From Longispora fulva (GTDB lineage: Bacteria > Actinomycetota > Actinomycetes > Mycobacteriales > Micromonosporaceae): a stretch of 64,000 nt of DNA. The notes beneath the pieces were generated by a model, which was not told the DNA's origin, ran no database searches, and worked only from the letters and a program-made list of their open reading frames with translations. How positions within the stretch are numbered: the first letter of the stretch is position 1; each line of letters begins with the position of its first letter. Both the position numbers and the translations under genes were made by a program. Shown here one piece after another: positions 40,025 through 50,280 of the stretch. The DNA lies in contig NZ_JADOUF010000001.1 of NCBI RefSeq assembly GCF_015751905.1, positions 7,626,001-7,690,000 of the forward strand, read 5' to 3'.

Positions 40025-40381
40025 TCAGGCCGAGATGAGCGCCTGGTACGCCTCCTCGGTCAGCAGCTCGCCCGACTCGGTCACCGCGACCGTGAACAGC
40101 CAGCCCGCGCCCTGCGGGTCGGAGTTGATCAGGGACGGGTCGTCGACGACGGCCTCGTTGCGGGCCACGACGGTGCCGGTGACCGGTGCGTACAGCTCGC
40201 TGACCGACTTGGTGGACTCCAGCTCGCCACAGGTCTCGCCGGCCTTCAGCTCGGTGCCCGGCTCGGGGAGTTCGACGTAGACGATGTCGCCGAGGGCCTC
40301 CGCCGCGTACGCGGTGATGCCGACCGTGGCCGGCTCCTCGCCGGTGATCCACTCGTGCTCGGCGGTGTAGGACAGGCTCAC
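40025..40381 (-). CDS. gcvH: Glycine cleavage system H protein
   Basis: A 118-residue lipoyl-domain protein. The lipoylated Lys is in [18 protein letters not shown], preceded by [12 protein letters not shown] and followed by [18 protein letters not shown]. It shuttles the aminomethyl group between the P and T proteins. The GTG start overlaps the gcvT stop (GTGA), so both share the glycine riboswitch upstream of gcvT. gcvP is not in the window. Confidence 0.96.
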   Translation of the reverse strand: MSLSYTAEHEWITGEEPATVGITAYAAEALGDIVYVELPEPGTELKAGETCGELESTKSVSELYAPVTGTVVARNEAVVDDPSLINSDPQGAGWLFTVAVTESGELLTEEAYQALISA

Positions 40382-41457
40382 GACGTGCTCCTTCGGTAGA
40401 ACGGTAGGGGTGAGAGCTCGACAGGTTCGAGGCTGCCGCGCACGTCCACGGCCAGGGGCGCGTTGACGGTCGATACGTAGGCCATCGCGATCGGACGGCC
40501 CAGGACGGGCGAGACCGCCCCTGAGGTGACGACGCCGAGGTGCGCGCCGGTGCGCAGGTCGACGACGGGCTGGCCGGCGCGGAGTACCCGGCGGCCGGCG
40601 GAGACCAGGCCCACCAGCCGGCGGGACCGGGGCGCCTCGGCGGCGGCGGTCAGCGCGGCCCGGCCCACGAAGTCGGCGGGCTTGTCCAGTCGGACGACCC
40701 GGCCGAGCCCGGCGTCGTACGGGGTGGTGTCGCAGGTCAGCTCGTGGCCGTACAGCGGCATGCCGGCCTCCAGGCGCAGCGTGTCCCGGCAGGCCAGCCC
40801 GGCCGACCGCAGCCCGTGCGGCTCCCCGGTCGTGGTCAGCGCCCACCACACGGCGGAGGCGTGCTCGGCGGGCACGTACAGCTCGAAGCCGTCCTCGCCC
40901 GTGTACCCGGTCCGGGCCACCCACAGCGGGATCCCGTTGATCGAGCCGGGGATGACCGCGTAGTACGGCAGGCCGCCGAGGTGCGCGTCGCAGATCAGCG
41001 CGAGGATGCCGGCGGCGCTCGGGCCCTGGATCGCGATCAGCGACCGGTCGAGCCGGTCGAGGTCGGCCCGGAAGCCCGCGAGCCGCACCGACAGCGCGTC
41101 GGACACCACGCTCGTGTTCGCGGCGTTGGCGACGACCAGATAGCGGTCCTCGGCGAGCCGGTAGCAGATCAGGTCGTCGAGGATCCCGCCGTCGGACTGG
41201 CACAGCAGCGTGTACCGGGCCTGCCCCACCACCAGCTCCGACAGCCGGCCGACGAGGGCGAAGTCGAGCGCTCCGGCAGCTTCGGGCCCGTGGATCTCGA
41301 ACTGGCCCATGTGCCCGAGGTCGAACAGGCCGGCGGCCTTGCGGACGGCCAGGTGCTCGGCGCTCTCGCTGCCGTACCGCAGCGGCATCCGCCAACCGGC
41401 GTAGTCGGTCAGCGTCGCGCCCAGGGCGAGGTGGTGCTCGTACAGTGCTGTGCGCAC
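40378..41457 (-). CDS. gcvT: Aminomethyltransferase (glycine cleavage T protein)
   Basis: A 359-residue T protein that transfers the methylene group to tetrahydrofolate and releases ammonia. Blocks: [62 protein letters not shown] and [17 protein letters not shown]. The GTG at 41457 is chosen (GGGAG 9 nt upstream) because the frame extension up to 41520 runs into the riboswitch. The first codons match the family's usual [12 protein letters not shown] start. Confidence 0.96.
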   Translation of the reverse strand: MRTALYEHHLALGATLTDYAGWRMPLRYGSESAEHLAVRKAAGLFDLGHMGQFEIHGPEAAGALDFALVGRLSELVVGQARYTLLCQSDGGILDDLICYRLAEDRYLVVANAANTSVVSDALSVRLAGFRADLDRLDRSLIAIQGPSAAGILALICDAHLGGLPYYAVIPGSINGIPLWVARTGYTGEDGFELYVPAEHASAVWWALTTTGEPHGLRSAGLACRDTLRLEAGMPLYGHELTCDTTPYDAGLGRVVRLDKPADFVGRAALTAAAEAPRSRRLVGLVSAGRRVLRAGQPVVDLRTGAHLGVVTSGAVSPVLGRPIAMAYVSTVNAPLAVDVRGSLEPVELSPLPFYRRSTS

Positions 41458-41488
41458 AGGAGGCTCCCAGGGTGGAGTGGGTGGGCCT

Positions 41489-41660
41489 CCCCCTCTGTCA
41501 TCGGAACCTGAGAGCTTCACCGCCGTGGGGCGGCTTGCACCGTGGGTGAGCCTCGCGGCTGCTTTCCAGAGTTGCCTAACCCGGGCGGTAAGTGGGCCTG
41601 AGAGTGTGCGGGGAGTCTTGCTCCTTCGGCGTGACCTCGAAGGTCAGCTCTCCCGCTCGG
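41489..41660 (-). promoter_or_regulatory. Tandem glycine riboswitch
   Basis: Read on the minus strand, aptamer 1 has GCGGGAGAGCTGACC, GCCGAAGGAGCAAGACTCC and CACTCTCAGGCC. After a linker containing GGCAACTCTGGAAAG, aptamer 2 has GGTGCAAGCCGCC, GAAGCTCTCAGG and ends GATGACAGAGGG, about 35 nt before the gcvT start. These are the conserved elements of the glycine riboswitch, which usually activates gcv genes when glycine is abundant. The remaining 140 nt up to 41807 hold the promoters of this transcript and of the divergent small gene; no other feature is visible there. Confidence 0.9.
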
Positions 41661-41807
41661 GGTCGTCGGCGTGTGCAGTTGTGCCGTGAGACTAGGTGGC
41701 CGTGCCGACGCCGGTCAAGGCGGGTCCCAGCCAGCGGGCGAACGGCCCATTGACCGGTACCGATCGATGGGGTGAAAGTGTAGCCACCGCAACGAGAGGA
41801 GTGGTTG

Positions 41808-42056
41808 ATGAGAAGATTCCTGGTACCGACCTTGGTGATCGCCGCGACCCTGCTGGGTGGGGTGACGCCGGCCTTCGCGGCCGGGCCGCCGACGCCGCCG
41901 CCGAGCGACCCGGGTTCGTGGAGCTACGTGCACAGCTACCCGACCGGGGGCGCGTGCGGGGACGCGGGCCGCCGCTACGTGGACTTCGGCGAGGGCACCG
42001 ACTACCTGTGCGTCGGTTACGCCGGCGGCTGGGCGCTCTGGCTGAACGGGGGCTGA
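41808..42056 (+). CDS. Small secreted protein
   Basis: An 82-residue protein with a clear signal peptide (MRRFLVPTLVIAATLLGGVTPAFA). The mature part of about 58 residues is rich in Pro, Gly, Tyr and Trp and has two Cys (GACGD and YLCVG), probably one disulfide. GAGAGGAG lies 7 nt before the ATG at 41808; a TTG one codon earlier is in frame. No family recognised. It is divergent from the glycine riboswitch and converges on thioredoxin across a shared terminator. Confidence 0.72.
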   Translation: MRRFLVPTLVIAATLLGGVTPAFAAGPPTPPPSDPGSWSYVHSYPTGGACGDAGRRYVDFGEGTDYLCVGYAGGWALWLNGG

Positions 42057-42062
42057 CGGCAC

Positions 42063-42094
42063 TTCGGGGCCTCCGCGGTCGCGGGGGCCCCGAA
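42063..42094. terminator. Bidirectional hairpin terminator
   Basis: TTCGGGGCC (42063) pairs with GGCCCCGAA (42086..42094). It lies between the convergent small secreted protein gene and the thioredoxin gene and can serve both. Confidence 0.7.
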
Positions 42095-42104
42095 CTCGTG
42101 CGGG

Positions 42105-42461
42105 TCAGGCGGACTCGGCCTCGGCGCGCAGCTTGGCCATGTCGAGGTCCTTGGCCTTCTGGAGCAGGTCGTCGAAGTCGGCCGGGCGCAGGGCGCCGGG
42201 CTCGCTGTAGACGATCGTCTTGTCGCGCACGATCATCAGCGTCGGGATCGACTGGATGTTGAACGTGGCGGCCAGCTCCTGCTGGGCCTCCGTGTCGATC
42301 TTGCCGAACACGATGCCATCGTTCTTCTCCGACGCGGCCTCGAACGTCGGGGCGAACTGGCGGCACGGGCCGCACCACTCGGCCCAGAAGTCCAGCACGA
42401 CGAAGTCGTGCTCCGAGAGCAGTTCGTTGAAATTGTCCTTGGTGACTGTGATCGTCGCCAC
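42105..42461 (-). CDS. Thioredoxin
   Basis: A 118-residue thioredoxin with the active site FWAEWCGPCRQFAP and the cis-Pro segment IQSIPTLMIVRD. It reduces protein disulfides in the cytosol. AAGGAG lies 6 nt before the GTG at 42461, which fixes the start; the frame stays open for 49 further codons without homology. The C-terminal helix DDLLQKAKDLDMAKLRAE is slightly longer than in TrxA. Confidence 0.93.
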   Translation of the reverse strand: MATITVTKDNFNELLSEHDFVVLDFWAEWCGPCRQFAPTFEAASEKNDGIVFGKIDTEAQQELAATFNIQSIPTLMIVRDKTIVYSEPGALRPADFDDLLQKAKDLDMAKLRAEAESA

Positions 42462-42655
42462 TATCGCTCCTTGGGTATGTGTGGGCGTCACTGGGAAAAC
42501 GCTGGCGGGGCCGCCGCTGTTCCCCATCCGACATGTCCGTTGATCAAGAGACAAATTCGTTGAGAGCACACAGCTTGTGCGACCCTGATTCACCTCGGGA
42601 TGGCTCAATGATCCCTGTCGTTATCGGACGACGGTTGGATCCCCTGGAGGGCGAC

Positions 42656-43498
42656 ATGGCTGAGTTGCATCAGTTCGCATATGGCTGGGTGAATCCGGTG
42701 ATCTCATACGTGATCGCGGCGTTCGGCTGCGCGATCGGTCTGGTGTGCACGGCCAGGGCGAGGGCGGCGCGCAACGGGGCGCACCGGGAGAAGTGGCTGG
42801 TCCTGGGGGCGGTGTCCATCGGCGGCACCGGAATCTGGCCGATGCACTTCATCGCGATGCTCGGCTTCGACGTGCCGGGCACCATCGTCCGGTACGACGT
42901 GGCGCTCACCGTCGCCAGCGCCCTGATCGCCATCCTCGCCGTCGGGATCGGCCTGTTCATCGTCGGCCACGGCGGGGTGTCCCTGCTCCGGATCATCCTC
43001 GGCGGGGTCTTCACCGGCCTCGGGGTGGCCGCGATGCACTACACCGGGATGGCCGCGATGCGGATGGGCGGCTCCGTCGGCTACGACCGGGCGTACTTCG
43101 TCGCCTCCGTGCTGATCGCGATCGTCGCGTCGTCGGTGGCGCTGTGGTTCACGGTCAACGTCCAGGGCTGGGGCCCGGCCGTCATCGCCGCCCTGATCAT
43201 GGGCGTGGCCGTGGTGGGCATGCACTACACGGCCATGTTCGGGGTCCAGGTGCACCTGCACCCGATGGACGGGCCGATCGACGGCGTGAGCCCGTTCCTG
43301 TTCGTCGCGCCGATCACCCTGCTGATCAGCTGCGCCCTGGTCATGCTGATCTTCAGCGTGCTGTCCCCGCCGGCGGAGGACGAGGCCGACATCGTCGCCG
43401 GGCTGTCGCCGATGATGGACACCGCCCCCGAGCGCGGCGCGGCGCTGCTGCCCCGCCGGGTGGCCCGGTCCTTCAACCGGGTGGGTGGGGCCCGCTGA
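42656..43498 (+). CDS. MHYT-domain membrane sensor protein
   Basis: A 280-residue protein with seven predicted TM helices and the repeated MHYT motifs MHFIAM, MHYTGM and MHYTAM, in which Met and His are thought to bind a metal that senses O2, CO or NO. It has no attached GGDEF/EAL or kinase domain, only a cytoplasmic tail of about 50 residues, so any output must go through a partner. CTGGAGG lies 7 nt before the ATG. Its TGA stop is provided by the start of a repeat element (GGCCCGCTGAGG), and the last residues GAR include repeat-encoded sequence. Confidence 0.88.
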   Translation: MAELHQFAYGWVNPVISYVIAAFGCAIGLVCTARARAARNGAHREKWLVLGAVSIGGTGIWPMHFIAMLGFDVPGTIVRYDVALTVASALIAILAVGIGLFIVGHGGVSLLRIILGGVFTGLGVAAMHYTGMAAMRMGGSVGYDRAYFVASVLIAIVASSVALWFTVNVQGWGPAVIAALIMGVAVVGMHYTAMFGVQVHLHPMDGPIDGVSPFLFVAPITLLISCALVMLIFSVLSPPAEDEADIVAGLSPMMDTAPERGAALLPRRVARSFNRVGGAR

Positions 43499-43604
43499 GG
43501 GCGACGATGCGTGCGTTGTCAGGAACCCGGCATACAACACCGGTATGCCGGAACCCTTCCGCCTTCGCCTCCCCGCCCTCAGCGGGCCAAGACGTTAGAT
43601 CAAG
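43489..43604 (+). repeat. Composite 3'-end palindromic repeat, copy D (full length)
   Basis: It has outer inverted repeats GGCCCGCTGAGG (43489..43500) and CCTCAGCGGGCC (43577..43588), the inner GACGATGCGTGCGTTG, the hairpin CCGGCATAC / AACACCG / GTATGCCGG (43527..43551), CCGCCTTCGCCTCC and the tail GTTAGATCAAG (43594..43604). It lies between the convergent MHYT and IclR genes and gives the MHYT gene its stop codon. The sequence from 43605 to 43663 shows nothing else. Confidence 0.9.
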
Positions 43605-43663
43605 AGCCAGATCAAGGGCATCATCTGTTACGCCGCGTTCCTTTTTCGGCATGCGACGGCTGA

Positions 43664-44431
43664 TCAGCCGGGTGGGCGGCCGCCGATCCGCGTCGTGAGC
43701 TGGGCGGCGGCGTGGCACACCTCGGTCGCCAGGTCCGGCCACCGTTGCCCGCACTCCGGGTCGCATTCGTGCCTGAACGTCACGCTGATCGCCGCCACCG
43801 GCCGGCCACCGTGGTCGAAACTGGCGGCGGCCACCGAGGCGAACCCGGGCGTGACGTGCCCGTCCTCCACACTCCACGCGTGCTCGGCCGCCAGTAGCCG
43901 GCGCAGCCCGGCCAGCGAGCGCGGCCCCCGCCCGGTCCGGTCCACGAACGCCGACGCCCGGGGGAACAGCGCCCGGACCTGGGGCGCCGGCAGGTGCCCG
44001 AGCAGCGCCCGGCCGGCGGCGGTCAGGGCGGCCGGCAGTCGGACCCCGATGTCGGTGACCAGGGTCTGCGGGCGTCTCGGCTGCTCCTTGAGCAGGTAGA
44101 GCGTCTCCGAGCCGTGCAGGACGCCGAGGTGCGCCGTCCGGCCGGTGGAGTCGACCAGGGCCTGGAGCAGCGGGCGGGCCAGGCGTTCGAGGGGCTCGTG
44201 CCGCAGGTAGGCGGAGCCGAGTTCGAAGGAGGCCACGCCCAGGCCGTACCGGCGCTCCTCCGGCAGGTGGGTGACGAAGCCGGCGGCGGCCAGCTCGGCC
44301 AGCAGGTGGTAGGTGGTCGACCGGGGGAGGCCCAGCTCCCTGGCCAGGGTGGCCGCCGACTGCGGGCCGGGCCGGCCGGCGAGGTGCCGCAGGAGCGCGA
44401 GGCCGTTGCGCAGGGCCGGGACATCCGTCAT
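43664..44431 (-). CDS. IclR-family regulator of the hut genes
   Basis: A 255-residue IclR protein with an N-terminal winged helix (LRNGLALLRHLAG, SAATLARELGLPRSTTYHLLAELAAAGFV) and a C-terminal effector domain (GRTAHLGVLHGSETLYLLKE, VTPGFASVAAASFDHGGRPVAAISVTF). It is divergent from hutH across 72 nt, so it is probably the histidine-utilisation regulator with histidine or urocanate as ligand. TATCCC lies 6 nt before the ATG, inside an operator-like palindrome, suggesting negative autoregulation. Confidence 0.86.
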   Translation of the reverse strand: MTDVPALRNGLALLRHLAGRPGPQSAATLARELGLPRSTTYHLLAELAAAGFVTHLPEERRYGLGVASFELGSAYLRHEPLERLARPLLQALVDSTGRTAHLGVLHGSETLYLLKEQPRRPQTLVTDIGVRLPAALTAAGRALLGHLPAPQVRALFPRASAFVDRTGRGPRSLAGLRRLLAAEHAWSVEDGHVTPGFASVAAASFDHGGRPVAAISVTFRHECDPECGQRWPDLATEVCHAAAQLTTRIGGRPPG

Positions 44432-44433
44432 AT

Positions 44434-44449
44434 GTCTGGGATACCAGAC
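44434..44449. promoter_or_regulatory. Operator-like palindrome between the IclR gene and hutH
   Basis: GTCTGG-GATA-CCAGAC, 6-bp arms. It covers the putative -10 of the regulator gene (TATCCC on the minus strand) and lies 70 nt upstream of hutH, as expected for a shared repressor site. Confidence 0.6.
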
Positions 44450-44503
44450 GGCATTCACTCCGAAGCCCACCGGGGTCGACGAAAAGACGATGGGATGAGG
44501 GGC

Positions 44504-46023
44504 ATGAAGGTACTCGTCGGCCCAGCCCCCCTCACCCCCCGCGAGGTCGTCGCGGTCGCCCGGCACGGCGCGGCCGTCGAGTTGACCTCCGACGCCCTGG
44601 AAGCCCTGGCCCGCGCCCGGGTCGCCATCGAGGCGCTCGCCGAGGCCGAGACCCCCTCCTACGGGGTCTCCACCGGCTTCGGCGCGCTCGCCACCCGGCA
44701 CATCGCCCCCGAACTGCGGGCCCAGCTGCAGAAGTCCCTGGTCCGGTCGCACGCGGCCGGCGCCGGACCCGAGGTCGAGGAGGAGGTGGTCCGCGCGCTG
44801 ATGCTGTTGCGGCTGCACACCCTCGCCACCGGGCACACCGGCGTCCGCCCGGAGACCGCGGCGACCATGGCCGCGATGCTCAACGCGCGGATCACCCCGG
44901 TCGTGCACGAGTACGGCTCCCTCGGCTGCTCCGGCGACCTCGCCCCGCTGTCCGCCTGCGCCCTGGCGCTGATGGGCGAGGGCCAGGTCCGGGTCGACGG
45001 CGTGCTCCAGCCGGCAGCCGACGCGCTCGCCAAGGCCGGCATCACTCCGGTCGAGCTGCGGGAGAAGGAGGGCCTGGCCCTCATCAACGGCACCGACGGC
45101 ATGCTCGGCATGCTGCTCCTGGCCCTGGAGGACCTGCGTGACCTCCTCGACGTCGCCGACATCACCGCCGCGATGACCATCGAGGCGCTGCTGGCCACCG
45201 ACCGGGTGTTCGCCCCCGACCTGCACGCGCTGCGTCCGCACCCCGGCCAGCAGGTGTCCGCCGCCCGGCTGACCCGGATCCTCCGCGACTCGCCGATCGT
45301 CGCCAGCCACCGGGGGCCGGACTGCAACCGGGTCCAGGACGCGTACTCGCTGCGGTGCACCCCGCAGGTGCACGGCGCGGCCCGCGACACCGCCGACTAC
45401 TGCGGGATCGTGGCCGGCCGCGAGCTGGCCAGCGCCGTCGACAACCCGGTGGTCCTCGACGACGGCCGGGTCGAGTCCAACGGCAACTTCCACGGCGCGC
45501 CCGTCGCCTACGCCCTGGACTTCCTCGCCATCCCGATCGCCGACGTCGCCTCGATCAGCGAACGGCGCACCGACCGGATGCTCGACGTGCACCGCTCGCA
45601 CGGGCTGCCGGCGTTCCTCGCCGACGACCCGGGGGTGGACTCGGGGCACATGATCGCGCAGTACACCCAGGCGGCGATCGTCAGCGAGCTCAAGCGGCTG
45701 GCCAACCCCGCCAGCGTCGACTCGATCCCGTCGAGCGCGATGCAGGAGGACCACGTGTCCATGGGCTGGAGCGCCGCCCGCAAGCTGCGCCGGTCCGTCG
45801 ACGGGCTGCGCAAGGTGCTCGCCGTCGAGTTGCTCACCGCCGCCCGGGCGCTGGACCTGCGCCAGCCGCTGCTGCCCGCCCCGGCGACCGCGGCGGCCGT
45901 GGCCGCGCTGCGCGTACACGTCGAGGGTCCCGGTCCTGACCGGCACCTGGCTCCGGAGATCGCGGCAGCCGAAGAACTCATCCTCAGCGGCACCCTGCTC
46001 GCCGTCGTCCAGAAGGAGATCGC

Positions 46024-46027
<4 letters not shown>
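44504..46027 (+). CDS. hutH: Histidine ammonia-lyase
   Basis: A 507-residue lyase converting histidine to urocanate and ammonia. The MIO cofactor tripeptide lies in [14 protein letters not shown]: Cys-Ser-Gly in place of the usual Ala-Ser-Gly, a variant I recall from streptomycete enzymes. Other blocks are [49 protein letters not shown] and [22 protein letters not shown] 44504 is used; ATG 44495 three codons upstream is equally possible. It overlaps hutU by 4 nt. Confidence 0.95.
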
Positions 46028-47715
<1,688 letters not shown>

Positions 47716-47840
47716 GGACTACCTTCCGGGGAGTCGTCGCGCGGCGATGGCTCCCCGGAGGTCCGTCCGGACGCGGCACGGGACCGGGACCCGGGCGGCC
47801 GCGCGGCGCGACGGCTGGACATCGTGAGCTGAGGAGTGGC

Positions 47841-49127
47841 ATGCAGGTCTACTGGTGTGAGCACGCCTGGTTGCCCGACGGGCCCGCCGACGGGGTGCTG
47901 ATCGTGGTCGACGACGGCCGGATCGCCTCCGTGATGGTCGACCAGCCCCCGCAGGGGGAGCGCCTGGCCGGCCTCACCCTCCCGGGTTTCGCCAACGCCC
48001 ACTCGCACGCCTTCCACCGCGCCCTGCGGGGCCGGACGAAGGGCGACTCCTTCTGGAGCTGGCGGGAGGGCATGTACGCCCTCGCCGACCGGCTCACCCC
48101 CGACAGCTACCTCCGGCTCGCCAGAGCCACGTACGCCGAGATGGCCCTCGCGGGCGTCACCTCCGTCGGCGAGTTCCACTACCTGCACCACGGCCCGGGC
48201 GGTAAGCCCTACGCCGACCCGAACGCCATGGGCGAGGCCCTGATCCAGGCCGCCCGGGACGCCGGCGTCCGGCTCACCCTGCTCGACACCTGCTACCTGG
48301 CCGGCGGCATCGGTGTGGCCCCGAACGAGACCCAGCGGCGGTTCTCCGACGGGAACGCCGCCGCCTGGCAGGACCGGGTCCGGCTGCTGAAGGCCGACGG
48401 GAACACCGTGATCGGCGCGGCGATCCACTCCGTCCGCGCCGTCCCCCGCGACCAGCTGTCCGCGGTGGACACCGGCGGCCCGCTGCACGTGCACCTCTCC
48501 GAGCAGCCGGCGGAGAACGAACAGTGCCTCGCCGCCTACGGCGTGACCCCCACCGCACTGCTGCACGCGGCCGGGGTGCTCGGCCCCCGGACCAGCGCCG
48601 TGCACGCCACCCACCTGACAGCCGCGGACGTCGGGCTGCTGGGCGCGACGCGTACCACGGCGTGTTTCTGTCCGACGACCGAAGCGGACCTGGCCGACGG
48701 CATCGGCCCGGCCCGCGAACTCGCCGACGCCGGCAGCCCCCTGTCGCTCGGCAGCGACCAGCACGCCCTGATCGACCCGCTCGAAGAGGCCCGCCGGCTC
48801 GAGCACCACGACCGGCTGCGGACCGGGCAGCGCGGCCGGTTCACCGGGGCCGAGCTGGTCACGGCCCTGACGAACCACGCCAGCCTCGGCTGGGAGCACG
48901 TCGGCGTGCTCGCGCCCGGCGCGGCGGCGGACCTGGTCACGATCCGGACCGACACGGTACGCACCGCCGGCGCCGCCCCCGCCCAGCTCCTCCTCGCCGC
49001 CTCCGCCGCGGACATCTCCCGGGTCGTCGTCGGCGGGTCGACGGTCGTCCGCGACGGGGAACACGTCTCGCTCGGTAACGTAGGGCACCTGTTGCGGGAC
49101 GCGATCGCGGAGGCCTTTGGTGAGTGA
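47841..49127 (+). CDS. hutF: Formimidoylglutamate deiminase
   Basis: A 428-residue amidohydrolase. Zinc ligands are in FANAHSHAFHRAL (HxH), VHLSEQPAENE and GSDQHALIDPLEEAR. HutF hydrolyses N-formimidoylglutamate to N-formylglutamate and ammonia, so the pathway here uses the deiminase branch. GAGGAG lies 5 nt before the ATG. The usual next enzyme, N-formylglutamate deformylase, is not encoded in the window. Confidence 0.92.
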   Translation: MQVYWCEHAWLPDGPADGVLIVVDDGRIASVMVDQPPQGERLAGLTLPGFANAHSHAFHRALRGRTKGDSFWSWREGMYALADRLTPDSYLRLARATYAEMALAGVTSVGEFHYLHHGPGGKPYADPNAMGEALIQAARDAGVRLTLLDTCYLAGGIGVAPNETQRRFSDGNAAAWQDRVRLLKADGNTVIGAAIHSVRAVPRDQLSAVDTGGPLHVHLSEQPAENEQCLAAYGVTPTALLHAAGVLGPRTSAVHATHLTAADVGLLGATRTTACFCPTTEADLADGIGPARELADAGSPLSLGSDQHALIDPLEEARRLEHHDRLRTGQRGRFTGAELVTALTNHASLGWEHVGVLAPGAAADLVTIRTDTVRTAGAAPAQLLLAASAADISRVVVGGSTVVRDGEHVSLGNVGHLLRDAIAEAFGE

Positions 49128-49157
49128 GCTGTGGACCGAATCCCGCGAGGTGTCGCG

Positions 49158-50279
49158 GTGAGTCTGCTCATCAAGAACATCGGTGAACTGTTCGACGCCG
49201 AGGGCGACGCCCTGGTCATCGAGGGCGACCGGATCGCCTGGATCGGCACCGGCGCGCCCGCCGCCGACGAGGTGTTCGACGCCGAGGGCCGCGCCGTGCT
49301 GCCCGGCTGGGTCGACAGCCACAGCCACCTCGTGTTCGCCGGGGACCGCACGGCGGAGTTCACGGCCCGGATGGCCGGCCAGCCGTACGCGGCGGGTGGC
49401 ATCTCCGTCACGACGAACGCGACCCGCGCGGCCACCGACGAGGAGCTGGCGGCGAACCTGGCCCGGCACGTGGCGGAGGCCCTGGCCGGCGGCACCACGT
49501 GCCTGGAGACCAAGACCGGCTACGGGCTCAACGTCCCGGACGAGCTGCGCTCCGCCCAGGTCATCGCCGCCTCCGGGGTCGACGAGGGCACCTTCCTCGG
49601 CGCGCACCTCGTGCCGGCCGGCAGCACCGCCGACGACTACGTGAAGCTCGTCGCGGGGGAGATGCTCGACGCGGTCGCCCCCTACGTGCGCTGGGCCGAC
49701 GTGTTCTGCGAGCGCGGCGCGTTCGACTACGACCAGTCCCGGTTCGTGCTGGAGGCCGCAGCTTCCCGCGGTCTGGGGCTCCGGGTGCACGGTAACCAGC
49801 TCGGCCCCGGTCCGGGCGTGCGGCTCGCCTGCGAGATGACGGCCGCGAGCGTGGACCACTGCACGTACCTGACCAGGGACGACATCGACATGCTCGCCGG
49901 GTGTGACACGGTCGCGACCCTGTTGCCGGCGTGCGACCTGTCCACCCGGCAGCCGCTGCCCGACGCGCGCGGGCTGTTGGACGCCGGGGCGACCGTGGCG
50001 CTGGCGAGCAACTGCAACCCGGGTTCGTCGTACACGTCGTCGATGGCCTTCTGCGTGACCACGGCCGTGCTCCAGATGCGGATGACCGTGCACGAGGCGG
50101 TGCGGGCCGCGACCCTCGGCGGGGCCCTCGCGCTGCGCCGGGACGACGTCGGGGTGCTGAGGGTCGGCGCCCGGGCGGACGTGCACGTGCTGGCGGCGCC
50201 GAGCGCGACGTGGCTGGCGTACCGGCCGGGGATGCCGCTCACGCACGCGGTGTGGCGCGCCGGCGTCCGCGTCGTCTGA
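49158..50279 (+). CDS. hutI: Imidazolonepropionase
   Basis: A 373-residue amidohydrolase opening the imidazolone ring to N-formimidoylglutamate. Blocks: [66 protein letters not shown]. The GTG at 49158 (GAGGTG 8 nt upstream) is preferred; GTG 49131 would add 9 residues. It follows hutF by about 30 nt, completing hutH-U-F-I in one transcriptional direction. Confidence 0.93.
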   Translation: MSLLIKNIGELFDAEGDALVIEGDRIAWIGTGAPAADEVFDAEGRAVLPGWVDSHSHLVFAGDRTAEFTARMAGQPYAAGGISVTTNATRAATDEELAANLARHVAEALAGGTTCLETKTGYGLNVPDELRSAQVIAASGVDEGTFLGAHLVPAGSTADDYVKLVAGEMLDAVAPYVRWADVFCERGAFDYDQSRFVLEAAASRGLGLRVHGNQLGPGPGVRLACEMTAASVDHCTYLTRDDIDMLAGCDTVATLLPACDLSTRQPLPDARGLLDAGATVALASNCNPGSSYTSSMAFCVTTAVLQMRMTVHEAVRAATLGGALALRRDDVGVLRVGARADVHVLAAPSATWLAYRPGMPLTHAVWRAGVRVV

Positions 50280-50280
50280 C

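Noticed and set aside
41458-41520. N-terminal extension of gcvT
   Set aside because: The extra codons lie in the 3' part of the glycine riboswitch and have no family homology; a good start with ribosome site exists at 41457.
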